44,353 nt of DNA from Gemmatimonadota bacterium (GCA_021324635.1 JAJPIS010000033.1:1-44353); one strand, 5' to 3'; shown: positions 35,083 to 44,055, counted from the stretch's first letter. Made by a program: numbers and translations. The notes: generated by a model not told the origin, from the sequence alone.

Positions 35083-36096
35083 ATGGCACGTACGACTCCG
35101 CGCGTCTTCAGCGGCATCCAACCGTCGGGCGAGCTCCACATCGGGAACTATCTCGGTGCCGTCCAGAACTGGGTCGCCCTCCAGCATCGGTACGAGTCGA
35201 TCTTCTGCGTCGTGGACTATCACGCGATCACGGTGCCGTACGATCCGCGTGAGCTCCCCGCTCGAACTCGCGAGCTCGCCATCTCGCTCCTCGCCGCCGG
35301 AATCGATCCCGACGTGGCCACGGTGTTCGTCCAGTCGGCGGTCCCGGAACATACCGAGTTGGCGTGGATTTTCAACACGATCACGCCGATCGGCGAGCTC
35401 GAACGCCAGACACAGTTCAAGGACAAGGCGCAGCGCCAGGAGAGCGTGTCGGCCGGGCTGCTCAACTACCCGGTGCTCCAGGCTGCCGACATCCTGCTCT
35501 ACCGCGCCGACACCGTCCCGGTCGGCGAGGATCAGGTGCAGCACCTCGAGCTGTCGCGCGAGGTTGCCCGCCGGTGGAACGCCCGCTTCGCCGCGCCACC
35601 CGACGAGCCGTACTTCCCGGAGCCGGCGCCGTTGCTGACGCCGACCCGGCGCGTGATGGGCCTCGACGGGCAGAGCAAGATGTCGAAGTCGATGGGCAAC
35701 ACGATCGGGCTCCTCGAGCCGCCGGAGGACGTGTGGGCGAAGCTGCGTCCGGCGGTGACCGACCCGGCGCGCGTCCGCCGCACCGACCCGGGCACGCCCG
35801 AGGTCTGCAACATCTATCACCTCCACCGGGCCTTCAACCCGCCGGAAACGGTCGACCTGGTGGCCACGCAGTGTCGCACCGCCGGGTGGGGGTGCATCGA
35901 GTGCAAGCGCGTCCTCTTCGACGGCATGGAGCGCACCCTCGGCCCCGTCCGCGCCCGCGCCGCCGAGCTGCGCGCCGACCCGTCGATGGTCGACGCCGCG
36001 CTCGACGCCGGCGCCGCCGCCGCTCGGCGGATCGCGCAGGAGACGATGCGCGACGTCAAGGCCCGCATGGGCCTCGCCCCGGCCGCGCCCCTGTAG
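35083..36096 (+). CDS. trpS: Tryptophanyl-tRNA synthetase
   Basis: 337 residues, class I synthetase charging tRNA-Trp. The N-terminus RVFSGIQPSGELHIGNYLGA contains the HIGN signature, and SKMSKSMGNTI is the KMSKS loop. Further family blocks: QSAVPEHTELAWIF, LNYPVLQAADILLYRA, VPVGEDQVQHLELSRE. Length and ends are normal. It is followed after 94 bp by purA, with a strong hairpin (36116-36147) and a separate -10 box in between, so the two are probably transcribed separately. Confidence 0.96.
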   Translation: MARTTPRVFSGIQPSGELHIGNYLGAVQNWVALQHRYESIFCVVDYHAITVPYDPRELPARTRELAISLLAAGIDPDVATVFVQSAVPEHTELAWIFNTITPIGELERQTQFKDKAQRQESVSAGLLNYPVLQAADILLYRADTVPVGEDQVQHLELSREVARRWNARFAAPPDEPYFPEPAPLLTPTRRVMGLDGQSKMSKSMGNTIGLLEPPEDVWAKLRPAVTDPARVRRTDPGTPEVCNIYHLHRAFNPPETVDLVATQCRTAGWGCIECKRVLFDGMERTLGPVRARAAELRADPSMVDAALDAGAAAARRIAQETMRDVKARMGLAPAAPL

Positions 36097-36115
36097 GACA
36101 TCAGACCGGCACGGG

Positions 36116-36147
36116 GCCGGTGGCGCGATCGCGCCCCGCCACCCGGC
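36116..36147 (+). terminator. Hairpin between trpS and purA
   Basis: GGTGGCG (36119-36125) pairs with CGCCACC (36137-36143), and the flanking GCC/GGC can extend it. The loop contains CGATCG. No T-tract follows. It lies ahead of the purA promoter. Confidence 0.4.
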
Positions 36148-36178
36148 GCCGCGAGGGACGCAAACGGCCGGCCCTCGT

Positions 36179-36184
36179 TATCTT
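36179..36184 (+). promoter_or_regulatory. -10 box of purA; leaderless
   Basis: TATCTT is followed by exactly six bases (ACGAAA) and the purA ATG at 36191. No TTG-type -35 is recognisable at the expected distance. Confidence 0.6.
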
Positions 36185-36190
36185 ACGAAA

Positions 36191-37489
36191 ATGTTCGACT
36201 CCGAGACCCGGACACTCGTCGTCGTCGGGGCACAGTGGGGCGATGAGGGGAAAGGAAAGCTGGTCGACGTGCTCGCGGAACGGGCCGATTGGGTCGTCCG
36301 CTACCAGGGCGGGGCGAACGCCGGGCATACCGTCGATCTCGGCACCACCTGCTTCATCCTCCAGCAGATCCCGAGCGGCATCCTCCACTCGGGCGTCCGC
36401 TGTGCCATCGGCAACGGCGTCGTGCTCGACCCCGAGACGCTCTTCACCGAGATCGACCGGCTCGTCAAGAGCGGAATCGACGTCGAGGGCCGCCTCTACG
36501 TCAGCGACCGGGCCCATCTGGTGCTCCCGTACCACAAGCTCGTCGACGCCGAGAGCTCGGCCAGCCGCGCCATCGGCACGACCGGCCGGGGCATCGGTCC
36601 GGCCTACGAGGACAAGGTCGCGCGGCGCGGGGTCCGGGTGCTCGACCTCCGGCACCCCCGGCATCTGCACGAGGTGGTGAGCCGCGGCGTCGACCACGCC
36701 AACGCGCTGCTCGCCCACTTCGGCTCCGCCAGGCGCGCGGCCGTGGACGACACCGTCGCCGCGCTCGAGGCCATCGCCCCGCGGCTCCTCGCCCTCGCCG
36801 ACGACGTCGGCCTCAGCGTGCATCAGGCGATCGAGAGCGGCGCGACGGTCCTCATGGAAGGCGCGCAGGGCTCGTTGCTCGACGTCGACCACGGGACCTA
36901 TCCGTTCGTCACGTCGAGCAACACGACGTCCGGTGGCGCCGCCACCGGCGCCGGGATCGCGCCGACGGCGATCGATGCCGTCCTCGGTGTCGTCAAAGCC
37001 TACACGACGCGCGTCGGCAACGGCCCGCTCCCCACGGAGTTTGCCGAGCCGCTCGCGACGCGGATGCGCGACCTGGGCCACGAGTACGGCGCGGTCACGG
37101 GACGGCCACGCCGGTGCGGATGGTTCGACGCGGTCGTCGTCCGTTACGCCGCCCGCGTCAACGGACTGAGCGGGCTCGCGGTGACCAAGCTGGATGTGCT
37201 CGACACCCTCGACCGGGTCGCCATCTGCACGGGCTACCAGGTGGCCGGTGGTGTGCACACCGAATTCCCCGGCGACCTCGTCGCGCTCGAGGACACGGCG
37301 CCGCAGTACGAGTGGTTCGAGGGATGGCAGCGCTCGACGGCCGACGCTCGGCGTGTCGACGATCTGCCGCCCGCCGCCCGCCGCTACCTCGACCGGATCG
37401 AGGAGCTGATCGAGGCGCCGATCCGGTTCGTCAGTGTCGGGACCCGGCGCGATCAGATCATCGAGCTCGCGGGCGCCGCACGAGTCTGA
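36191..37489 (+). CDS. purA: Adenylosuccinate synthetase
   Basis: 432 residues, GTP-dependent enzyme joining IMP and aspartate in AMP synthesis. The P-loop-like GAQWGDEGKGKLVDVLAE is diagnostic. Also present: GGANAGHTVDLG, the IMP-binding GTTGRGIGPAYEDKVARRG, MEGAQGSLLDVDHGTYPFVT, TTRVGNGPLPTE and TGRPRRCGWFDAVVVRYA. The C-terminal IRFVSVGTRRDQII is the base-specificity end. Length is typical. Monocistronic by its own -10 box. Confidence 0.96.
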   Translation: MFDSETRTLVVVGAQWGDEGKGKLVDVLAERADWVVRYQGGANAGHTVDLGTTCFILQQIPSGILHSGVRCAIGNGVVLDPETLFTEIDRLVKSGIDVEGRLYVSDRAHLVLPYHKLVDAESSASRAIGTTGRGIGPAYEDKVARRGVRVLDLRHPRHLHEVVSRGVDHANALLAHFGSARRAAVDDTVAALEAIAPRLLALADDVGLSVHQAIESGATVLMEGAQGSLLDVDHGTYPFVTSSNTTSGGAATGAGIAPTAIDAVLGVVKAYTTRVGNGPLPTEFAEPLATRMRDLGHEYGAVTGRPRRCGWFDAVVVRYAARVNGLSGLAVTKLDVLDTLDRVAICTGYQVAGGVHTEFPGDLVALEDTAPQYEWFEGWQRSTADARRVDDLPPAARRYLDRIEELIEAPIRFVSVGTRRDQIIELAGAARV

Positions 37490-37585
37490 GCGCCGAGCCG
37501 AGGGACGGGATGACACCGCATGGCACCCGCATGGCATTCACGTGGCACGCCGGATGACAGCGCGTGACAGCGGTGTGATGCCGAC

Positions 37586-38647
37586 ATGACTCGCGGGCGG
37601 AGCGATGGACCAGCGAGGCGAGCGTCGGGCGGTACGCCCGCCGCGCGCGGCACGTCGGTCGCCATCGTCGGCGCCGGCCCCTGCGGGCTGGCCGCCGCGA
37701 TCGCGCTCCAGCAGGCGGGCCTTCGCACCATTGTCTATGACCGCTCGTGCGTCGTCAGCAGCATCGCGAGCTATCCGACCTACATGACGTTCTTCTCGAC
37801 CGCGGAGAAGATCTCGATCGGCGGGCTCCCCTTCGTGACCGCCGGCGAGAAGCCGACCCGTCGCGAGGCCCTCGCGTACTATCGGATGGTCGTGCAGTAC
37901 TTCGGCGTCCGGCTCCGGCTCTACGAGCACGTCATCGACATCGCGCGGGCGGGGGAGCACTACATCGTCCGGTCCGAGACCGCGCGCGGGAGCGCCGAGG
38001 CGGCGTACGATGCGATCGTCATCGCGACCGGCTACTTCGGGACGCCCAACATGCTGGACGTGCCCGGCGAGACCCTGCCGCACGTGACGCACGTGTACCG
38101 CGAGGGACACGAGTCCTTTCGCCGCGAGGTGATCGTCGTCGGCGGTGGCAACTCGGCGGTCGACGCGGCGCTCGATCTGTACCGGTGTGGCGCCAAGGTG
38201 ACGATCGTGCACTTCGCCGAGGGCCTCGACCCGAACGTGAAGCCGTGGGTGCTCCCCGACATTCGGAACCGACTGGCCGATGGCAGCATCGGCGCCCGCT
38301 GGCAGTCGCGTGTGACTCGGATCGACATCGACTCGGTCGCGATCGACGGGCCCGCCGGCCCCGAGCAACTGCGCGCGGACCGCGTCTACCTGATGACCGG
38401 CTTCACGCCCAACAGCACGCTGCTCCGCGAGCTCGGCGTCAGCATCGATGCGGCGACCGGCGTCCCGTGGCACGATCGGGCGACCATGGAGACCAACGTC
38501 GAGCGTGTGTTCATCGCCGGCGTGCTCGCGAGCGGCTACGACGCCAACAAAGTCTTCATCGAGAATGGTCGCGGGCATGGCACACTGATCGCGCAGCGCC
38601 TGCTCGCCGTTCGGCCGGCCGCGGCCGGCTCCCAGGTCGCCCAGTAG
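37586..38647 (+). CDS. ypdA: YpdA family bacillithiol-disulfide reductase (putative)
   Basis: 353 residues, two-dinucleotide flavoprotein. The FAD site is VAIVGAGPCGLAAAIALQQ and the NADPH site EVIVVGGGNSAVDAALDL, with the ATGYFGTPNMLDVPGE connector. The Cys in GAGPCG (residue 33) matches the conserved Cys of YpdA, which distinguishes the family from thioredoxin reductases; there is no CxxC. FSTAEKISIGGLPFV and VFIAGVLASGYDANKVFIENGR are further YpdA hallmarks. YpdA reduces oxidised bacillithiol in Firmicutes, so the organism probably makes this thiol. The 22-residue N-terminal extension is unusual; no ribosome binding site is seen. TGTGAT precedes the ATG by six bases. Confidence 0.9.
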   Translation: MTRGRSDGPARRASGGTPAARGTSVAIVGAGPCGLAAAIALQQAGLRTIVYDRSCVVSSIASYPTYMTFFSTAEKISIGGLPFVTAGEKPTRREALAYYRMVVQYFGVRLRLYEHVIDIARAGEHYIVRSETARGSAEAAYDAIVIATGYFGTPNMLDVPGETLPHVTHVYREGHESFRREVIVVGGGNSAVDAALDLYRCGAKVTIVHFAEGLDPNVKPWVLPDIRNRLADGSIGARWQSRVTRIDIDSVAIDGPAGPEQLRADRVYLMTGFTPNSTLLRELGVSIDAATGVPWHDRATMETNVERVFIAGVLASGYDANKVFIENGRGHGTLIAQRLLAVRPAAAGSQVAQ

Positions 38648-38964
38648 CGCCCCTGCGCGCCCCTGCGCGCCGCCCGCGGGTCGCTCGCGGACGGTCGGCC
38701 GTCGGGCCGTGCGACCGCCGCATCTCTCCGGGGTCCCGCACGGGCTGTCGGGTAACCCCATGGGCACTCCGGTTACCTGGCGTACCACACGGTGACGCCG
38801 CGCACCGTCGGCGTGTGCCGGCCCCCTGGCCCCGAGCCCGCTCTTCGGTCACCTTGTGAGACATCCTCCCAGACCTGCCGACCGTGTCCACCCCTGCCCC
38901 TGTGCCGCTCGTTCCGCGGCCGACGTCGTCCCAGCACGCGCCGCCCAGTATGTATCCTGACGTG
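38648..38964. other. 317-bp gap upstream of glyS
   Basis: No gene. It begins with a short CGCGCCCCTG repeat. At 38751-38777 GGTAACC and GGTTACC form a perfect 7-bp stem around a 13-base loop, followed by GC-rich inverted repeats (about 38779-38820). I do not find T-box consensus words. The last 12 bases hold the glyS -10 box. The frame of glyS is open through 38884, which explains possible longer annotations. Confidence 0.6.
38953..38958 (+). promoter_or_regulatory. -10 box of glyS; leaderless
   Basis: TATCCT is followed by six bases (GACGTG) and the ATG at 38965, which is the start expected from homologues ([10 protein letters not shown]). An upstream in-frame start at 38884 would lie outside this transcript. 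Confidence 0.6.
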
Positions 38965-40290
38965 ATGGACAAGCTCGTGTCCCTGTGCAAGCGACATGGC
39001 TTCATCTTCCAGTCGTCGGAGATCTACGGCGGAGCCGGATCGGTGTGGGACTACGGCCCGCTGGGCGTCGAGCTCAAGAAGAACATCAAGGATCGCTGGT
39101 GGCAGGCGATGGTCCGCTCGCGCGACGACATCGAGGGACTCGACGCGGCCATCCTCATGCATCCGCGCGTCTGGGAGGCGAGCGGACATGTCGCCGGATT
39201 CACCGATCCGCTCGTCGACTGCAAGACCTGCAAGGGTCGCTTCCGCGCCGACAAGCTCGGGGATGCCCGGTGCCCGCAGAAGCCGAGCAAGCGGCCCGGG
39301 GAGTGGGACGCGTGCGCGCTCACGCCGCCCCGGATGTTCAATCTCATGTTCAAGACGTTCATGGGGCCGGTCGAGGAGAGCGCTGCCGTCGCGTACCTGC
39401 GGCCCGAGACGGCGCAGGGCATCTACGTGAACTTCCTCAACGTCCAGCAGTCGACGCGGCAGAAGATCCCATTCGGCATCGCGCAGATCGGCAAGGCGTT
39501 CCGCAACGAGATCACGCCCGGCAACTTCATCTTTCGGACGCGCGAGTTCGAGCAGATGGAGATGCAGTTCTTCGTCGAGCCCGGCACGGATATGGAATGG
39601 TTCGCCCGGTGGAAGGCCGACCGCATGGCCTGGCATCTGGCGCTCGGGCTCGATCCCGACCGGCTCCGCTATCACGAGCACACGCGCGAGGAGCTCGCGC
39701 ACTACGCCCGCGCCGCCTATGACATCGAGTTCGATTTCGGCGGGACGCTCGGCTTCCAGGAGATCGAGGGCGTGCACAATCGGGGCGACTTCGACCTCAT
39801 GCGGCATCAGGAGTACTCGGGGAAGAAGCTCGAGTACTTCGACCAGGTGCGGAACAAGCGGTACATCCCGCTGGTGATCGAGACCTCCGTCGGCGCCGAC
39901 CGGGTCACGCTCGCCGTGCTCGTCGGCGCCTACCGCGAGGAGACGGTCGCGGGCGAGCAGGAGGGCCGCACGGTGCTGGGACTGCACCCCGCGCTCGCCC
40001 CGATCAAGGCGGGGGTCTTCCCGCTCGTGAAGAAGGACGGCATGCCGGAGTACGCGACGCAGCTCGCCGGCGATCTGCGCCGCGCGTTCCCGGTCTTCTA
40101 TGATGAATCGGGCTCGATCGGGCGGCGCTATCGCCGGCAGGACGAGGTGGGCACGCCGTTCTGCGTCACGGTGGACGGTCAGACGGTGACCGACCACACG
40201 GTGACGATCCGCGAGCGCGACTCGCTGCGTCAGGACCGCGTGCCCGCCACGGCGGCGCGCGCTTACATCGAAGAACGGATCGGCGCATGA
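38965..40290 (+). CDS. glyS: Glycyl-tRNA synthetase (dimeric class II type)
   Basis: 441 residues of the alpha2 type found in many bacteria and archaea rather than the alpha2beta2 form. It begins [20 protein letters not shown]. Class II motifs: [39 protein letters not shown] with a CxxC that may bind zinc, [14 protein letters not shown] (motif 2 region), [20 protein letters not shown], and [10 protein letters not shown] with the C-terminal anticodon domain. The frame extends upstream to 38884, but these residues are not conserved and the -10 box argues against them. The stop overlaps the start of the next gene (ATGA). Confidence 0.94.
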   Translation: MDKLVSLCKRHGFIFQSSEIYGGAGSVWDYGPLGVELKKNIKDRWWQAMVRSRDDIEGLDAAILMHPRVWEASGHVAGFTDPLVDCKTCKGRFRADKLGDARCPQKPSKRPGEWDACALTPPRMFNLMFKTFMGPVEESAAVAYLRPETAQGIYVNFLNVQQSTRQKIPFGIAQIGKAFRNEITPGNFIFRTREFEQMEMQFFVEPGTDMEWFARWKADRMAWHLALGLDPDRLRYHEHTREELAHYARAAYDIEFDFGGTLGFQEIEGVHNRGDFDLMRHQEYSGKKLEYFDQVRNKRYIPLVIETSVGADRVTLAVLVGAYREETVAGEQEGRTVLGLHPALAPIKAGVFPLVKKDGMPEYATQLAGDLRRAFPVFYDESGSIGRRYRRQDEVGTPFCVTVDGQTVTDHTVTIRERDSLRQDRVPATAARAYIEERIGA

Positions 40291-41867
40291 CAGAGCTCGG
40301 AGGACGGGGATCGATCGCCGGGGGATCGGGCGGGGCGGGCCTGGCCGGCCCGGCGGGACTCACGCTCGAGCGACTCCGCCGCGACGGCCAGTCGTTCATG
40401 CAGGAGGTCTCACTCGAGTACTACTCGGCCCAGGCGGGGCTCAAGCCCGAGGCCGAGCTCCAGCCCATCTACGCCCGCCATGCGCGGATCCTGGGGGCCG
40501 AGGCCCTCGAACTCGTGCGCGGCGAGTTCCTCGCCAGCGCGCCCGGCACCGAGGAGCACCGGTCGGCGCGGCTGCTGCTGGAGTGGCAGGTGGAGTCGCA
40601 GGCGTCGCGCATCCAGGCGGCGCTCGAGGAGCGCGAGATCGCGTGGGAGGCCTCGACGGTCGTCACCCTGCCCGACGGACGGACCGTCCCCTACCAGCGG
40701 GTGGCGATCGAGCTCGCCAACCTGCGCGACCGGAAGGAGCGGCTGACGCTGGACCGGGCGCGGGCGGCCATCGTCGAGCGCGAGCTCGCGCCGCTCCGCC
40801 GGGAGCGACTCCAGCGCGAGCGCGACTTCGTCGAGAGCGTCGGCGTCGCCGGCGACTACAATGCGACGTTCGTGGCGCTGAGCGGCGTCCCGCTCGGCGA
40901 CCTCGTCACCGCCTGCCGGCAATTCCTGGTCGACACCCAGGCGATCTGGGACGACATCCTGCCGGACGCCGTCCGGCACTCCCTGGGCATCCCGGTCGCG
41001 GAGCTGACGCGGGCCGACGCGCTCGCGCTCATGCGGGCTCCGGAGTTCGACCAGTACTTCCCCGGCGGGCCGATGCAGGAGACCGTCCGCGGCCAGGTCA
41101 GGTCGATGGGCATCGACCCCGACGCCAACGGCCGCATCCACTACGACACCGGCGAGCGGGAAGGGAAGCGGGCCCGCGCCTTCTGCTCCCCCGTGCGGGT
41201 CCCCGAGGACGTGTACCTCGTCCTCCGGCCGCACGGTGGCCAGACCGACTGGCAGACGCTGCTCCACGAGCTCGGCCACGCGCTCCACTTCGCCTATACC
41301 CGCCCCGACCTCCCGTTCGAGTTCCGATGGGTCGGGGACAACTCGGTGACCGAAGGGTACGCCATGCTCTTCGATCATCTGATGCAGAACCCGCGCTGGC
41401 TGCTCCGGTACACGGGGCTCACCAAGCGCGAGCTACCCGAGTTCCTGCGGGCTGCCGCCCTCGAGGAGCTTCAGTTCCTTCGGCGGTACTGCGCCAAGCT
41501 GATCTACGAGGAGCAGCTCTATAGCGGGCGCGTGCCCTGGGAGGCGCTGCCCGACCTCTACGTCGAGACGCTCAGCTCGGCCACGACCTTCCGCTACCGG
41601 ACCGCGGATGCGTTCGTCGACGTCGACCCCCGGTTCTACGCGTCGAGGTACCTCCGGGCCTGGCAGCTTCAGGCCGTCCTCGCCCAGGCGCTGACCGATC
41701 GGTACGACGAGGACTGGTTTCGGAACCCGCGCGCGGGCCCCTGGCTGGTCGGGCAGCTCTTTGGCGAGGGCCAGCGGGAGCTCGGGGACGAGCTCGCCGC
41801 CCGCGTCTCCGGGGCGCCCCTGTCCTTCGCCCCCGTCCTGGCCGCGGTGGAGCGTCTCGTGAGCTAG
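40287..41867 (+). CDS. M3-like zinc metallopeptidase (oligoendopeptidase type)
   Basis: 526 residues, cytoplasmic (no signal peptide). The gluzincin active site is HELGH at 327-331 ([15 protein letters not shown]) with the third ligand Glu356 in [14 protein letters not shown]. The N-terminal helical half contains YYSAQAGLK, a charged middle, and [20 protein letters not shown] just ahead of the zinc helix. The helix-rich plan and motif spacing match the M3/M32 clan, probably an oligopeptide-degrading enzyme. The start codon overlaps the glyS stop by 4 nt, so it depends on glyS translation. The first 25 residues are Gly/Ala-rich and not conserved-looking. Confidence 0.85.
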   Translation: MTELGGRGSIAGGSGGAGLAGPAGLTLERLRRDGQSFMQEVSLEYYSAQAGLKPEAELQPIYARHARILGAEALELVRGEFLASAPGTEEHRSARLLLEWQVESQASRIQAALEEREIAWEASTVVTLPDGRTVPYQRVAIELANLRDRKERLTLDRARAAIVERELAPLRRERLQRERDFVESVGVAGDYNATFVALSGVPLGDLVTACRQFLVDTQAIWDDILPDAVRHSLGIPVAELTRADALALMRAPEFDQYFPGGPMQETVRGQVRSMGIDPDANGRIHYDTGEREGKRARAFCSPVRVPEDVYLVLRPHGGQTDWQTLLHELGHALHFAYTRPDLPFEFRWVGDNSVTEGYAMLFDHLMQNPRWLLRYTGLTKRELPEFLRAAALEELQFLRRYCAKLIYEEQLYSGRVPWEALPDLYVETLSSATTFRYRTADAFVDVDPRFYASRYLRAWQLQAVLAQALTDRYDEDWFRNPRAGPWLVGQLFGEGQRELGDELAARVSGAPLSFAPVLAAVERLVS

Positions 41868-41870
41868 CGC

Positions 41871-41895
41871 GGGGGAGGGGGGGAGGGGGGGAGGG
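41871..41895 (+). other. Potential G-quadruplex
   Basis: Four G-runs (5, 7, 7 and 3) separated by single A residues lie just after the peptidase stop and upstream of the kinase gene. The pattern satisfies the usual intramolecular G4 rule. It lies ahead of a possible -10 box (TACATT, 41932-41937). Confidence 0.7.
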
Positions 41896-41964
41896 AAGCG
41901 GCGTCGTCTGTTCCTCGGTCAAGAGCCGTGGTACATTGACGTTAGTGATTTACCCGTCCGGCTC

Positions 41965-43347
41965 GTGACGAAATCACTCTCGGCCTCCGCGGAGCTGGCT
42001 CGCGCGCCGGCACCCCCGTCGCCTCCCTCGAGCACGTCCAGGGGATCGGATGCCGCGGTGCGGGAGCTCACCGCAGTGCGCGAGATCGTGCAGGCCTTCC
42101 TCACGGCCGACCGGCCGGAGGAGGTCTTCCGGTTCGCGCTCGAGCGCGTGAGCCCGGTTGTCGGCGCGACCTTCGCGTCGGTGTACCTGATCGATGGCGC
42201 CTCGGAGCTCATGCGTCTCGCGGCCGCATACAACTGGCCGCGGCGCTACGAGCCCTGGCTCGGGGAGATGCGCGTCCGTCTCGGCTTCGGGCCGAGCGGC
42301 GAGGCGGCGAGCGAGCGTCGCGCGATCGAGATCCCCGACGTCTTCGCGGACCCGAACCTCGAGGACTGGCAGGAAGTCGCGAGCGAGCTCGGGTTCCGGG
42401 CGCTCATTGCCCTGCCGCTCCAGACGACCAACCGCGTGCTCGGTGCCGTCACGTTCTACTTCGCCGACGCGCGCCACTTCAACAGCGAGCGCCGCGGGTT
42501 GCTGCGGATCGTGGCGGCGCAGATGGCCGCGACCGCGGAAAAAGCGGCCCTGATCGACGAGCTCCGCCGTGCCAACGCGGCCCTCACCGAATCCAAGGCC
42601 GAGGTGGAGCAGCAGTACCTGGCGGTCGTCGAGGCGAGGCGCGTCAAGGACGAGTTCCTCACCAACGTCACGCACGAGCTTCGGACCCCGCTCACCGCCG
42701 TGATGGGGTACATCTCGCTCCTCCAGGAGGAGTTCTCCGGTCCGCTGACGGAGTCGCAGCGCCACGACCTGACGCTCGCCCGCGATGCGAGCGAGCGCTT
42801 GCTTGCCCTGATCGACAACCTGCTCGAGATGACGACCCTCTCGCGGGGCGGTCTCGATGTCCAGGTCGAGACCTTCGACCCGCGCGATCCGTTGCGTGAG
42901 GCGGCCGCCACCACCAAGGGCCGGCCCGAGCCGACCGAGCTTCGGATCGAGGTGCCCGACGATCCGATGCCGTTCATGCGGAGCGATCGGCGGAAGCTCA
43001 CGAAGATCCTCTCGAACCTCCTGAGCAACGCGTACAAGTTCACGGCGCGCGGCGTCGTCACCGCCTCGCTCGAGGTGGCGAGCGGTCGGGCCCTGTATCG
43101 CGTGCACGACACCGGGATCGGCGTCCCGCACGCCTCGCAGCGGCTCGTATTCGAGGAATTCCGACAGGTGGACGGATCGCTCACCCGTCGGTACGGCGGC
43201 ACGGGGCTCGGCCTCGCGCTGTCCCGTCGACTCGCGCGACTCCTCGGTGGCGACATCGACCTCGCGTCGACGCCCGGCGAAGGGTCGACATTCACAATGG
43301 AGATCCCGCTGGAGTATCAGCCGGTGGATACGGAGAGTGCCGGGTAG
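41965..43347 (+). CDS. Soluble GAF-domain sensor histidine kinase
   Basis: 460 residues without membrane helices. Residues about 40-195 form a GAF domain (VVGATFASVYLIDG, ALPLQTTNRVLGAVTFYF). A coiled-coil linker leads to the HisKA dimerisation helix with phospho-acceptor His237 in VTHELRTPLTAVMGY. The ATPase domain shows the N box LSNLLSNAYKFTA, G1 VHDTGIGVP, F box VFEEFRQVDGS and G2 YGGTGLGLALSRRLA. No response regulator is adjacent. The GTG start at 41965 overlaps, as GTGA, the end of a seven-codon frame that begins at 41945. The partner of this kinase is unknown. Confidence 0.92.
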   Translation: MTKSLSASAELARAPAPPSPPSSTSRGSDAAVRELTAVREIVQAFLTADRPEEVFRFALERVSPVVGATFASVYLIDGASELMRLAAAYNWPRRYEPWLGEMRVRLGFGPSGEAASERRAIEIPDVFADPNLEDWQEVASELGFRALIALPLQTTNRVLGAVTFYFADARHFNSERRGLLRIVAAQMAATAEKAALIDELRRANAALTESKAEVEQQYLAVVEARRVKDEFLTNVTHELRTPLTAVMGYISLLQEEFSGPLTESQRHDLTLARDASERLLALIDNLLEMTTLSRGGLDVQVETFDPRDPLREAAATTKGRPEPTELRIEVPDDPMPFMRSDRRKLTKILSNLLSNAYKFTARGVVTASLEVASGRALYRVHDTGIGVPHASQRLVFEEFRQVDGSLTRRYGGTGLGLALSRRLARLLGGDIDLASTPGEGSTFTMEIPLEYQPVDTESAG

Positions 43348-43348
43348 T

Positions 43349-43354
43349 TAGCTT
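43349..43354 (+). promoter_or_regulatory. -10 box of the 106-residue gene; leaderless
   Basis: TAGCTT begins two bases after the kinase stop and is followed by six bases (TGCCGG) and the ATG at 43361. It gives the downstream gene pair its own transcript start. No clear -35 element. Confidence 0.55.
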
Positions 43355-43360
43355 TGCCGG

Positions 43361-43681
43361 ATGCCGACGCCCCCGACTCCTCCCAACCGCACGCTCCAGC
43401 AAACGCGGACCTCGCTCTCTCCACGCGACGTCCTGGCATCAGCCAAGCGATTCTTCCTCCGTCGGAGCAGCCTGTATCCGGCCTTCCTCGACAAGGAAGG
43501 TCCGACGTTCGTGAGCTTCCGCGGTCAGGGTGGCGAGGAGCTGGTGATCGGCGTCGCGCCCGAAGTCTCGGCCACGGCCGTCACCGGGTCGACCTACATG
43601 TTCGATCAGCAGATCGCGCGGTTCTTCACGACCCTGCCGCCCGCATCCGCCACGCCCGGCACCGAGCAGGCCGTCGCGTGA
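43361..43681 (+). CDS. Conserved-looking small protein of unknown function
   Basis: 106 residues. A disordered Pro/Thr N-terminus is followed by a basic helix (SPRDVLASAKRFFLRRSSLY) and a beta-rich middle (PTFVSFRGQGGEELVIGV, TAVTGSTYMFDQQIARFF). It has no signal peptide, membrane helix or cysteine. I do not recognise a domain. It starts 13 bp after the kinase stop, has its own -10 box, and its stop overlaps the start of the ubiquitin-like gene (GTGA), so the two products are probably made together. Confidence 0.75.
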   Translation: MPTPPTPPNRTLQQTRTSLSPRDVLASAKRFFLRRSSLYPAFLDKEGPTFVSFRGQGGEELVIGVAPEVSATAVTGSTYMFDQQIARFFTTLPPASATPGTEQAVA

Positions 43682-44055
43682 GCATCGCCGGCCCTCCCCG
43701 CACCCCCGCCGGCGCCGCCGCGACCGCCTCGTCCCGATTCGTCGCCTCGCTCCGGACCGGCCCAGACGTGATCCGCATCTCGGGCGGCTCCGAGCCCAGT
43801 ATCACGATCCGCGTCGAGGTGCCCGAGGTGTGGGACACCGTGCGCGTCGAGACGCCGTCGTCCGAGCCCGTCGCCGGAGTCAAGACGCGGGCGCTCGCGG
43901 CGCTCTACCCCGACGCGAGCGGGGTTGAGGATTTCGTCACGAAGCTCAACGGCTTCGAGGTCCGCGACGAGCGCCGCTCCCTCGCCGAAGTCGGCGTCAA
44001 GGACGGCTCGACCCTCCTCGTGACCTTCCGACGCCGGCGACCCGTCCGAAGCTGA
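43678..44055 (+). CDS. Ubiquitin-like beta-grasp protein
   Basis: 125 residues from a GTG at 43678. Residues 1-38 are low complexity. From about residue 40 the order is two strands (TIRVEVPE, DTVRVETPSS), one helix (EPVAGVKTRALAALYP), then strands (FVTKLNGFEV, STLLVTFRRRRP), which is the ubiquitin fold. The final part, DERRSLAEVGVKDGSTLLV, lines up well with the DGRTLSDYNIQKESTLHLV segment of ubiquitin. The C-terminus ends RRRRPVRS, without diglycine, so conjugation by the usual route is not expected. It resembles YukD/EsaB-like domains equally well. Function unknown. Confidence 0.75.
   Translation: MSIAGPPRTPAGAAATASSRFVASLRTGPDVIRISGGSEPSITIRVEVPEVWDTVRVETPSSEPVAGVKTRALAALYPDASGVEDFVTKLNGFEVRDERRSLAEVGVKDGSTLLVTFRRRRPVRS

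Noticed and set aside
38648-38964. T-box or glycine riboswitch ahead of glyS
   Set aside because: A GGTAACC/GGTTACC stem exists, but I find neither the T-box antiterminator bulge consensus nor glycine aptamer motifs, and the predicted transcript starts at the glyS ATG.
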